A stretch of DNA of 64,000 nt from Monosporascus cannonballus. Lineage: Eukaryota > Ascomycota > Sordariomycetes > Xylariales. Positions 11,880 through 20,621 of the stretch are shown piece after piece (position 1 is the first letter of the stretch; each line of letters starts with the position of its first letter). The DNA is taken from contig QJNS01000112.1 in NCBI GenBank assembly GCA_004154925.1, forward strand, positions 62,001 through 126,000. Reading direction: 5' to 3'. Both the position numbers and the translations under genes were made by a program. Below the pieces are notes generated by a model. That model was not told where the DNA came from. It was given only the letters and a program-made list of their open reading frames with translations, and did not search any database.

Positions 11880-14440
11880 ACCTTATTACTTTAGATATAC
11901 GAATCGAAACGTATTAATATACTGTAATAATAAATTACGGAACTTTAGGCGGAAATTATATTGTATTAAATATGTTTAATAAGTTTAAACTACCATAGAG
12001 ATATAAGTTAAAACCTTATATAATGACGAATGCCGAAGGTTAGGAATTCGTTTACGATAACGGAAAAGTTATACGCAAAATTAATTATTTTGAGATTTTT
12101 ATTTAAGGACGATATTAAACGGTTAATTTCGATATCGTTTTATTCGGGAATTACGATATGATCTTAGAATTACCATAAATACGCTAGTACGGAATCTTAA
12201 TTAATAACGGGATTAACTAGGTAAAATTCGCTTTATACCTTATTAATAGATAAAAAAAATGAAATTTTAATATTCGATTAATAATAGCGATAAATACAGA
12301 CATAAAAATATAATAAATATTTTACCACTTAAAGGAATAAGACATAAAAAACGGACATTAAAGATAAATACGACGTATCGTTATAACTATCAAAACGAAA
12401 TTAAAGCAATTTAATAACGATCTAAAATAACAAACATAATAGCCTAAAAAGTTAGAAAATCTGATTAATATGTTACCATAATATTATAGATACGAATAGC
12501 TCTTTAAGAAAGAACTTAATACGAAGTTACTAAAATATAATAAATAAGATTACGAAATAATTTTTAAAAAAGGATTTTCTATAAAGTTTTACCTTATTTA
12601 TAACCTTAATGGAAACGAACTACGTACTCTTAAAAAATACCTAGAAAATCGGTTATAAAAAGGATAAATTCGACTTTCGAAATTACCAGCAGGATATCTT
12701 ATATTCTTCGCACCTAAAGAGAACGGAAAATTACGACTTATGGTTAACTATCGGCAATTAAATAACGTTATTATCAAAAATCGAACATTATTACCCTTAA
12801 TTACGGAAATAAAAAACTAACTTTATGGAGCCAAATAGTTCACAGTATTAGATCTTAAAGATAAATATAACTTTATTAAGATCAAAAAAGGATACAAATA
12901 AAAAATAGCTTTTAGGACGAAATACGGACTATTTAAGTATTTAGTTATACCCATAGGACTTACGAACGTACCAGCAACTTTCTAACGAATAATAAATTAT
13001 GTATTACGAAAATACCTCGATATTTTCGTCGTTTATTATCTCGATAATATTTTTATTTTCTCAAAAACGGAAAAAGTATATACAAGATACGTTTATAAAG
13101 CAGTATAACGATAATCTCCCAAAAACCCAAAGAACGGACAAAATATAAGTTTTAAAGGAATACTAGAAAGATTTAATACGAAAAATATACGAATATTAAT
13201 TATACGGATACCTAAGGATCAATAAAACCCTAAAGTAACTTTAACGTATATATTCTTTTTTTAGAATAAAATTAACAGTATAAAAAGTTATACGGCAATG
13301 CGATATTTGCGCCAAAGTAAAGGCTTAACGATATAAGCCATATGGAAAATTATAGCCATTACTAATCGCAAAATAATTATGGTATTTAATTATATTCGAT
13401 TTTATTATTAAATTTCTTATGTCAAAAGATTTAGTTACAGGACTATATTACGATAGCATTTTCGTAATCGTCGACCGATTTACGAAATTTTCCTATTTCT
13501 TACCATATTACGAGGACATAAATGCCGAACAATTGGCATATATTTTTTTAAACATATTTTTAACATATACGGATTACTACTAAAAATCATATTAAATAAA
13601 GGATTAATATTTGCATCTAAATTTTGGTAAGGCCTTATAACATAGATCGGCCTAAATTATAAGTTATTTAACGTATTTAAACCACAGATAGATAAATAAA
13701 TAAAATAAATAAATTAAACCTTAGAAATTTATATACAATGTTATATTAATTACGAATAAAATAATAGGGTTAAAAATTATTAATCGCATAATTAACTTAT
13801 AATACCAATTATTACGAAAATATTAAAATAACGCCAGTAAACGCAAACTTTGAATTTATTCCAGAAATTTATAAAAAAATACGCGACGATAATCCAATTA
13901 ATATTAAAATAATCCTTACGTTAAAATAATTATGACAATTACATTAAAAAATAAAAACAGAATTACAATTCGTACGGAATCAGATAAGCAAGTATTACAA
14001 CCAGAAAAAATTAAAGGGACCAATTTTCGAAAAAGGGAAAATAGTTTTCCTAGTTACCAAAAACATTTAAACAAAACGACCCAGCAAAAAACTCGATTTC
14101 AAATATATCGGTCCATATAAAATCGCTAAGAAAATCTCGGAAAAAAAATTACCAATTAGAACTTTTACCAAAAGTTAAACTCCATCCAATTTTTCATATT
14201 TCCTTATTCGAATCAGCAGCAGATATAATCAAAATACATACGGCATAAAACGATATAAAAATGGAAAACGAACAAATATACGAAATGGAGAAAATCCTTA
14301 ATATACGAAAACAAAACGGACTTACCCAATACTTAATTAAGTGGAAAAAATACCTAAATTCCAAAAATACCTAGGAACCCGCCAAGAATCTTATGGGCGC
14401 CTAACGCCTATTAAAAAACTTTTACCGGTAACGACGGAAC
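11880..14440 (+). pseudogene. G1 pol remnant: protease, RT, integrase, chromodomain
   Basis: A retropepsin-like segment (NYGTLGGNYIVLN, about 11930) leads to RT, where NGKLRLMVNYRQLNN (12720), KYGLFKYLVIPIGLTN and YLDNIFIF (about 13040) are plain. The catalytic YLDD is now YLDN. RNase H is missing: sequence homologous to N1 jumps from its 36787 equivalent to its 37635 equivalent at about 13099. Integrase keeps the CDICAK zinc-binding part and the FDF and DRFTKF segments. The end is a chromodomain (MEKILNIRKQNG, YLIKWKKY, EPAKNL..RLLKNF), which in chromoviruses directs integration to H3K9-methylated chromatin. Many stops; dead. Confidence 0.8.
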
Positions 14441-14474
14441 TACCGGATATAATTATATCTTAATTAACGTGTTT

Positions 14475-14894
14475 TAACGGCCGGGTAACTCCGGGCGGCT
14501 TAGGAGGGGGAACCAAAGCGGCTAAGGAAATCTCGGCGTTGGCCTGTTCCCGACGTTCCTATTTTTTCAGTTCCTTTAGCGATTACAATTCTTATTATAT
14601 TATTTTAATTTCTTTCGAACGAATAAACGTTTTCTGTTTTCGAAAACGGATTAACTGCATAATGGCCTCGTTTATTTCTTATTAATAGTATTTTTGTAAT
14701 TCTAAAAAACGCTTTTCCGCCAGCACCTTCTTACGTTTTAGATGCTAATTTTCGGCACGAATATTCTTTAAAGAAAATAAGGGAACGCCGTTATTATTAC
14801 AGAAACAGTTACGTTTAACATACGCCTTACATTTGGAAACGTTTTTTATTATTTCGCACTTCCAGCCTTTGGAAAAGTACAAAAAATACGGCAT
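14475..14894 (-). pseudogene. Antisense Cys-rich/coiled-coil frame in G1
   Basis: Between the chromodomain and the 3' LTR, the minus strand carries an ATG-started frame of about 140 codons. MPYFLYFSKGWKCEI is followed by SKCKAYVKRN and an FCNNNG Cys-rich turn, then a long Lys/Glu/Leu-rich stretch that looks like a coiled coil. Frames of the same kind occur at the same place in N1 (39000-39431) and G4 (54626-55050). The Cys spacing resembles a degenerate zinc cluster followed by a coiled coil, but the function is unknown. RIP has put stops in each copy; the longest open part here is 14745-14930, which also extends upstream of the ATG used. Confidence 0.5.
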
Positions 14895-15062
14895 AATTTC
14901 AAAACTGAAATCGTCAAAGATAAAAAGCAAATTTTGACGTCGCGCGGTAAACGAAAAAACCTAATAACAATTTTTAATAACGCGGGCTAATATCTTAAGG
15001 GAAAAGGCTTACCAAAAAAAAAGAAAAATCTTAAAAGCAAAATTTGGGAAAAGGGGAGATCG

Positions 15063-15469
15063 TATTACGACCTAAGCCAGCTGGGCCTGCGAAAACGGTC
15101 CAGCCAAGATCACCAAATTACGTTAGTTCAAGGTTACGTGATTAATACTTAGCGGGTTTTAATTAAGCACGGCTAAGCACGATTAAACAGCACGGAGCAA
15201 CCGCTTAATAAGGCTTTATTAAGTAAAAATAAGCAGTAATAAAGGAATTAAAATATATATAATTATTATTTTTATAATTTAAATAACTTTAATATATAAT
15301 ATTTATTAATACCAAATGTTCGCAATATAACATCGTTACTTAAGGCACTTTTGGCATTACAAAACGTAATACGTTACTATATTTATTATTCAGATTCCCA
15401 CGATACTCCTGCCAACATAAACCCGTCGACTTAAGGTTTAATAGTTGGTTAAACCGCATAGCCGTTACA
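15063..15469 (+). repeat. G1 3' LTR
   Basis: It is 407 bp, the same length as the 5' copy. It begins TATTACGACC, where the initial TG has become TA, and ends GCCGTTACA. The two G1 LTRs differ mainly by C/T and G/A, as expected from RIP after insertion. Confidence 0.85.
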
Positions 15470-16161
15470 CTTTATTACTAAAGGTTACCGGCTTTATAAC
15501 TTAACGCAATAAAGCCAAGGGAAATTATTTTATACGTTAATTCGATACGAAATTCCGCGGCCTTATTCCCAAGATTCGCCCCTGGCATTTAAACTCTTTT
15601 TTTATTATAGGCATATTATAGGAAATTTTAAGATAACATTTTAATTATATTAAAATATCTAAAAAAATAGTTTTAAATATATGGAAACAATAAAACTTAA
15701 TCGAATCTTAAAATTAATACATTAATTAAGGCCGCAAAAAATCTTTTGAAAAACTTATTAAATAAAATTTTTAAAAAAGGTTTAACGTTATTAACTACGC
15801 TTATATTAAAGTTATTTCTGCCGTATTCGGTAATACGAACCCTAGATTTTGTTTAGGTGGAAGCTTCCTGCAAAAAAAAACCAGGAATAGTTTAAGTTAA
15901 AGGCGGTTATGGCATTAGTTTATTAGCCGCGACATAAATAATTTTTCTTTTCTTTTTTCTCGTTAGGTTTGGCTTATAGGAATAATTAGTTATAATAAAC
16001 TTAGTTTATTATGTATAATAATTATTTCAAATTAATTTAAATTCAGAGTATTATTTATCTCTCCTCAAAGTAATATATGTTATTTTTGTAGCATAATAAT
16101 TATTTCAGATTATTTCCTTACTTTTTCTTTAGTAGGTCTGGAATTTACGTATTTTGCTGAT
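15470..16161. other. AT-rich spacer between G1 and the gene island
   Basis: This is AT-rich sequence with scattered GC-richer patches (15540-15600 and 15840-15930). No frame, terminal repeat or RNA gene was recognised. Base composition turns abruptly to normal at about 16160, at the hairpin in front of the transporter gene. Confidence 0.5.
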
Positions 16162-16240
16162 GGGTACCCGCGGGTAATTCTGACTTGCGCTAAGGACCCA
16201 TGGGTCGCCCATGGGTCCTTGGCATTACCCGCGGGTACCC
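16162..16240. repeat. Nested inverted repeat (large hairpin) before the transporter gene
   Basis: The outer arms are GGGTACCCGCGGGTAAT (16162-16178) and its exact reverse complement (16224-16240). Inside, AAGGACCCATGGGT and ACCCATGGGTCCTT-type arms form a second stem around a CG centre (16192-16220), and each arm contains smaller palindromes (GGTACC, CCGCGG, CCATGG). The structure sits exactly at the change from AT-rich to GC-normal DNA, about 150 bp before the transporter start. It could form a cruciform, act as a binding-site cluster, or be a miniature element. No target duplication was established. Confidence 0.8.
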
Positions 16241-16312
16241 GTGGGCCGTGGGTAATTTTCGGTGGGTGGTTCCTCCCTCACCCTACTCTTGACCCTTTCG
16301 ACGCTTGAAGAA

Positions 16313-16320
16313 TATATAAA
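16313..16320 (+). promoter_or_regulatory. TATA-like box of the transporter gene
   Basis: TATATAAA lies 71 bp upstream of the chosen ATG, in otherwise mixed-composition sequence just after a pyrimidine-rich stretch. Position and sequence fit a core promoter; no other element was identified. Confidence 0.45.
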
Positions 16321-16390
16321 TCTATCCATCTGTCTATGTGTGAATAAGGCACAACAACAACCCATCTTATCTGGACCGCGATCGGCCAGC

Positions 16391-17812
16391 ATGTTGACTA
16401 GAACCAACGATACTGAGAAGGTGAATGGTCAAGCCGGTCATCCACCCAAAGATGACGCTGAGGCTGCCGTTCCTCTACCTCGTGGCCCGGACCAAGCGCC
16501 ACCAAACGGCGGTTCTAAGGCATGGCTGCAGGTTCTGGGCAGTTGGATGATAGTGTTCAATACCTGGGGTGAGTCTGCAGAGCCACCACCCACCTTGGGC
16601 TAGCGCTGACAGTGATCAACATAGGCACCATCATCACGTTCGGCGGCTATCAAGCTTACTACGAGAGAGTATCCCTCTTCGACGAATCGTCGGCTAACAT
16701 CTCATGTATCGGGTCCATCCAGTCGCTGATGGTGTTTATCATTGGTGCCGTTATCGGACCCATTTATGACCGCGGCTACTTGAAACTGCTGCTCGTCGTG
16801 GGCACCTTCGGCCTGGTGTTCGGCCACACGACGTTGTCGTTACCTACCGAGTATTGGCAGGTTGTTTTGGCCCAGGGCTTCGTGGTCGGCATTGGCTGCG
16901 GCTGCATCTTCGTTCCGGCGCTGGCTGTCGTCCAGCCTTATTTCAGCAGCCGGCTTGGCCTCGCTCTCGGTGTCGTCGCGACCGGGTCTAGCTTGGGCAG
17001 TATTATTTACCTGATAGTCTTCATCAACCTCATCGACAAAGTCGGCTTCGCATGGACCACCCAGACAATTGGCTTCATTGCACTCAGTACCCTGCTGATT
17101 CCCATCCTGGTCTCCGAGATGCGCGCGAAACCGCCAGCTATCCGCAAGATCCTGGATTTGTCAGCTTTCAAGGACGGGCCGTTCATCGGCTGCTTCCTGG
17201 GTTACGCCGGGTCACATGTTTCATTCATTTACATCCCATACTTCGGCCAGGCGAACGGTTGGATGACTGGCAACCTAGCCCTATACCTACTACCAATACT
17301 GAATTCAGTATTAGTCGTTGGCCGAGTGTTGCCGAATTGGCTAGCCGACAATATCGGGCCTGTCAATGTTGTTATTCCCGGTAAGTAGGGTAGGGCATCG
17401 ATTAGTGTGCCTTCTGGTACCGAGTAACTGATGTGTCCACCTAGGTTCGCTGATAATTAGTGTGGCCTTGCTATGCAACTCGGCAGTTGTCAATGTCGGC
17501 GGCATTATATACACCGCCCTGTTCTTCGGCTTCTTGTCCGGCATATTGGTTGCGACACCACCGCTCTTGTTCATGGTCCTAACAAAGGATAAGGCGAAGC
17601 TTGGTGCCCGCATGGGGATGGCATACGCGCTGGTAGGTCTCAGTGTGCTTCCTGGCGGTCCTGGTGCAGGCGCTGTTCTGCAGCACGATGGGGACAATCT
17701 TGGCTGGTCAGTAACTTGGACATACGCTGGCGTTCTTCCGTTATGTGCCTTGCTGGTATTTTGCGGGTTGAGAGTGTGGCTGAAGGGATTTGATATTATG
17801 GCGAAAGTCTAG
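16391..17812 (+). CDS. MFS transporter, monocarboxylate/riboflavin (MCT/MCH5-like) family
   Basis: Three exons join cleanly: 16391-16568, 16625-17380 and 17445-17812 (1302 nt, 433 residues). Intron 1 (56 nt) runs GTGAGT..GCTGAC..CATAG and intron 2 (64 nt) GTAAGT..CCTAG. Splicing intron 1 at 16624 gives FNTWGTIITFGGYQAYYE, the signature of the first membrane segment in fungal MCT-like porters. A hydrophilic N-terminus of about 45 residues (GGSKAWLQVLGSW follows) precedes roughly 12 hydrophobic segments. KDKAKLGARMGMAYALVGLS matches the loop and TM10-11 region of the family. An upstream in-frame ATG (16262) is rejected because it lies before the TATA box. It should export or import a small organic acid or related metabolite at the plasma membrane; the substrate is unknown. 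No disabling change was seen. The stop codon is partly built by the adjacent transposon. Confidence 0.85.
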
Positions 17813-17868
17813 TGTCCCCCACCCACTTCCTGAATTTACCCACTTCCTGAATCGGATTTTCGCTCCTT
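17812..17868 (+). repeat. Left TIR of the Fot1-like transposon
   Basis: The 57-bp inverted repeat pairs with 19639-19695. Mismatches are few and include C/T changes. Two copies of a 14-bp motif inside may be transposase binding sites, by analogy with other pogo-group elements. Confidence 0.85.
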
Positions 17869-17940
17869 CAACACCCACCCCTTTTATCAACACTCCCCAA
17901 TAACTCAACCCACATAACGTTTCTGAAGCTCCAATTTGGA

Positions 17941-19620
17941 ATGGGGCCTGACGATAAGTATCGCATACAACAGGCCTTAGCAGAAATTACTGTGAACGCT
18001 TAGCAAAAAATAACGGCTAACAAATGGGGTGTAATAGAGAGCACCCTGTCCATACGAAAAAAAGGCGCCAGATCTTACGCCCAAGGCCATTAACATTAAG
18101 AAATCCTTAGCTTTTGCCAAAAATAAAATAAAATAAATATTAAATAAGGAAGATAATAAAAAAGTGCCGTACAATTTCGAAATAAATTATAAAAATCTCT
18201 TAAAGTCTTCCGCGCGTGTTTTAATCGTTTTAATAAAATCCGAAACTTTTAATAACGTTTTAAAGTTATTATCCGCGACTTAAAAATTGTTACGGCCTGG
18301 TCACCCGTAATGTCTTTCAACATGTACGAGTACATATATACAGCTGTAAGCACTAGGATGATTGCCACAATTGCGATCATTCCACCGATCTTTTGCCCTG
18401 GTGGCGCAGCGGTATAAGGTGCAGCCGTTACAAAAATCAAAAACGAAAATATCATAAATATAAACGAAATAAGAATACAAAACGGCGAAACTAAAAAGAG
18501 AAAGATAGTTAAAATCGTTCTTACGAAACGTAAATTTCGAAAGATTTCGGACATAATAATTTAAATAACGATAATTGAAATTATTACGGTTAACGGGAGA
18601 CGTTTAACGCCTATAACAATCTTTACCGGCCTTAATTTTTAAAAATAATAATTTTACGTTATTTTTCGAAATGGAAATATACCGCTAACAAATCCGGCTA
18701 GAATAACGTTAAAATCTCTTTCGAATAATTTCGCAAGGTATATTTTCCCGAAACGAAATCTTTAAATCTTAACGATTAAAAGTTTTTTATTTTAGATTAA
18801 TATATTATCCATATTACGGTCGAATTTATGGCTAAATATAGAAAAAATAAAATACGTTATTTATATATACTTTTATATAATTCCTATATTACATAGCCGC
18901 TTAATATCGAGGTAGTTATTACGTTAAAACTGTATTATTATAAATAAACGTTAAGTTTTGGTTTTTTTCGTAACATTTACTTCTGTTAATAAATAACATT
19001 TTCTTAAGACATATTACAAAACTTCAAAAAAGGTCTTTAGTTATAAAAATATACATTTAGGCTTTAAAGCAACAGGTATTTCTTTATTTAACGCGGATAA
19101 ACCGTTCCAAAACTCGAAAATAATTAGGAAACTTTTATATTAATAAACCCCGAAAGTATCAACAGCTTCTAAAAGGTGTTTTATAATGTGGTATACGCCC
19201 AAAAAAAGTAAAAATATCCAAGATTAATTCCGAGCTATTAATTCGCAAACGGTCGTTATCCCTTATAATATTTGCACTCTAGTAAAAAAAACCTCTAAGA
19301 TCCTTAACCTTAAATTCGTTAAAATCGCCTTTTTATATCGTAATACCAAAGATTTAAAAAAATAACCAGAAATTTTGAAGCCTTAAAAGCGTACTATAAT
19401 AATTAAGAATTTTAACGATATATTGCCAGATATTAATCGGATCATAAAAGCTAAAAAAGCTATTAAAACTTCCGTTAAAAGGTATAAATAACAGTACGTA
19501 AAGGATTTTCTGGAAAAAGCTATAGAAATTAATCGGAGATTAATAAAAAAATATTATTTTCATAGCAATTAGAATAAAATAAAAATATACCGTTTTCGTT
19601 AAGTTATTAAAGAGTATTAA
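17941..19620 (+). pseudogene. Pogo/Fot1-type transposase relic
   Basis: An ATG at 17941 opens MGPDDKYRIQQALAEI, followed by a TAG (18000), then KITANKWGVIESTLSIRKKG. This is the psq-type helix-turn-helix order found at the N-terminus of pogo/Fot1 transposases. Near the end, GFKATGISLFNADKPF and then PKKSKNI and an SQTVVIPYN-like block match the C-terminal region of the same family (GI.PF....P, TP..S). The catalytic DDE residues could not be assigned through the mutated middle. A solo-LTR-like insertion interrupts it at 18288-18432. Non-functional. Confidence 0.75.
18288..18432. repeat. Short LTR-like insertion inside the Fot1-like transposon
   Basis: This 145-bp segment starts TGTTACGGCCTGGTCACCCG and ends GCAGCCGTTACA. 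It is flanked by AAAAT on both sides (18283-18287 and 18433-18437), a 5-bp target duplication. A near-identical copy lies at 62293-62434 with its own duplication, CCCAG. The TG..CA ends and 5-bp duplication fit a solo LTR or a very small non-autonomous LTR element. It is GC-normal inside heavily AT-shifted sequence. A hydrophobic minus-strand frame through it is fortuitous. Confidence 0.85.
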
Positions 19621-19638
19621 TAAAAGGGGTAGGTATTA

Positions 19639-19695
19639 AAGGAGCGAAAATCCGATTCAGGAAGTAGGTAAATTCAGGAAGTGGGTCGGGGACAC
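19639..19695 (-). repeat. Right TIR of the Fot1-like transposon
   Basis: It is the reverse complement of 17812-17868 with a few substitutions (AGTAGGTAAATTC against AGTGGGTAAATTC). It is followed by TA and then by GC-normal genomic DNA (GCCTAGGGGCGC). Confidence 0.85.
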
Positions 19696-19697
19696 TA

Positions 19698-19881
19698 GCC
19701 TAGGGGCGCTAAGCAAGCCTATTTGCCTACCGATTGGCCGGAAGGAATTTAAACTAAAAGCTTGTTTCTTCGACAGTGCTAATCATTGTCTTAGCGTACC
19801 GAGAGACTAGGTGCAAACGAAGTAAGAATATATGAAAGCTTTATTACAAAAATCTTTAAAATATCTTAAAAACTCAGTAAA
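19698..19881. other. Unique sequence between transposon and solo LTR
   Basis: This is the original 3' flank of the transporter gene. It has mixed composition and a stop codon would also form at its junction with the gene once the transposon is removed (TA plus GCC). It probably contains the native terminator region; no motif was identified. Confidence 0.4.
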
Positions 19882-20194
19882 TGTCACTAGGGGTTGTAAA
19901 CAGTAAAAAGCTACCTGGTACATATCGTTTTAAATAAAAAAAGAATTTTTTTTTAAAAAAAAAGAACTATAGCTTTAAAAAGTAACAAATGTAATAATTA
20001 ACGCTGTATACACTTTAAGGCATTAAGGAGTAAATTAGGTAGCTTAGTGTTCTATAGTATATTATATACCGAAAACCCGCCTTTTGATTAAAACACATAT
20101 ATTCCTTTATTAAGTTAAATAAATGGAAGACTCATAGAACAACATACGAAGTAGCGTAAAAAGACAACGTTACCGATGTCCCCTATATCTGACA
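19882..20194 (+). repeat. Probable solo LTR related to Copia-1
   Basis: The segment begins TGTCACTAGGGG and ends CCGATGTCCCCTATATCTGACA. The last 22 bases match the sense-strand 3' end of the Copia-1 LTR, with one difference. The rest does not align, so it would belong to a related family that keeps the LTR end. The flanking pentamers (GTAAA and ATATA) do not match, leaving the borders uncertain. The interior is AT-rich but not stop-biased in any informative way. Confidence 0.5.
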
Positions 20195-20621
20195 ATATAT
20201 CCTTTCGTAACTCGCAATGCACTTACCGGCTTACCTGGTTTACTCCAATTTCCTTCGTAAGTCCCTTATTTCCGGGTAGGCAGGTCACGCACCTCTTAAC
20301 GGCGGCCGGGGTCTTCTCCTCAGATAACTCCGACCATCCCAGTATAAGCCAAGCTCGTTAGTTCATCACACTGTCCAACCATCGATTGAACTCCGACCAG
20401 AACTCTGCCTCAGTTTTTCCTGGCTTTGGGAGTTGATCGGGGGCCGATATGCTGACATGTCGAGATCATTTATCGTTCGCTTATTTACTGGAAAACATCC
20501 TGGCCTAATACATCGGGGCTAAGATCTGCTTTTGTTCCTTTAACTTTATACCGCCAGTGTGGCACCAGCAAGGAAGCATCAGCTACACCGCCTTACCGGA
20601 GTACAAGGTCGACTGATCATA
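20195..20621 (+). other. Upstream region of the Zn2Cys6 gene
   Basis: This is GC-normal sequence of about 430 bp before the regulator start, presumably its promoter and 5' UTR. CGG half-sites occur, as in any GC-rich stretch. No TATA box was convincing and no long frame is supported; the plus frame at 20176-20361 shows no homology and begins inside the preceding solo LTR. Confidence 0.4.

Larger units (their letters stand above)
9546..15469 (+). mobile_element. G1, RIP-mutated chromovirus with an RNase H deletion
   Basis: Matching 407-bp LTRs (9546-9952 and 15063-15469) flank gag and pol on the plus strand. A purine tract (GGGAAAAGGGGAGATCG) abuts the right LTR. Domains in order are gag with a CCHC-like knuckle (about 10818), retropepsin-like sequence (about 11935), RT (12720-13075), integrase (CDIC at 13299, then YYDSIFVIVDRFTK near 13450) and a C-terminal chromodomain (14270-14430). 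It is about 0.8 kb shorter than N1 because RNase H is missing at about 13099. Flanking pentamers CGTTA and CTTTA differ by one base. An antisense Cys-rich frame lies between pol and the 3' LTR. Confidence 0.85.
17812..19695 (+). mobile_element. Fot1/pogo-like DNA transposon, RIP-mutated
   Basis: Terminal inverted repeats of 57 bp (17812-17868 and 19639-19695) begin GTGTCCCCCACCCACTTCC and differ at only a few positions. Each contains a 14-bp direct repeat (CCCACTTCCTGAAT) twice. A TA dinucleotide flanks both sides (17810-17811 and 19696-19697), the Tc1/mariner-type duplication. Length (1884 bp, including a 150-bp secondary insertion) fits the Fot1 group. The TIRs and first 250 bp are barely mutated while the interior is heavily AT-shifted. 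The element abuts the last codon of the transporter gene. Confidence 0.85.

Noticed and set aside
16262..16390. Upstream in-frame ATG extending the transporter by 43 residues
   Set aside because: It lies before the TATA-like box and adds a sequence unlike the family N-terminus; the ATG at 16391 fits better.
17341..17697. Minus-strand frame of 118 codons opposite the transporter
   Set aside because: It is a shadow of exons 2 and 3 and an intron of the transporter gene, which has clear homology and splice sites on the plus strand.
18249..18554. Minus-strand 101-codon frame with a hydrophobic segment, membrane-protein-like
   Set aside because: It runs through the 145-bp LTR-like insertion and into RIP-mutated transposase on both sides. 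The hydrophobic part is repeated at 62295-62430 only because the DNA is repeated.
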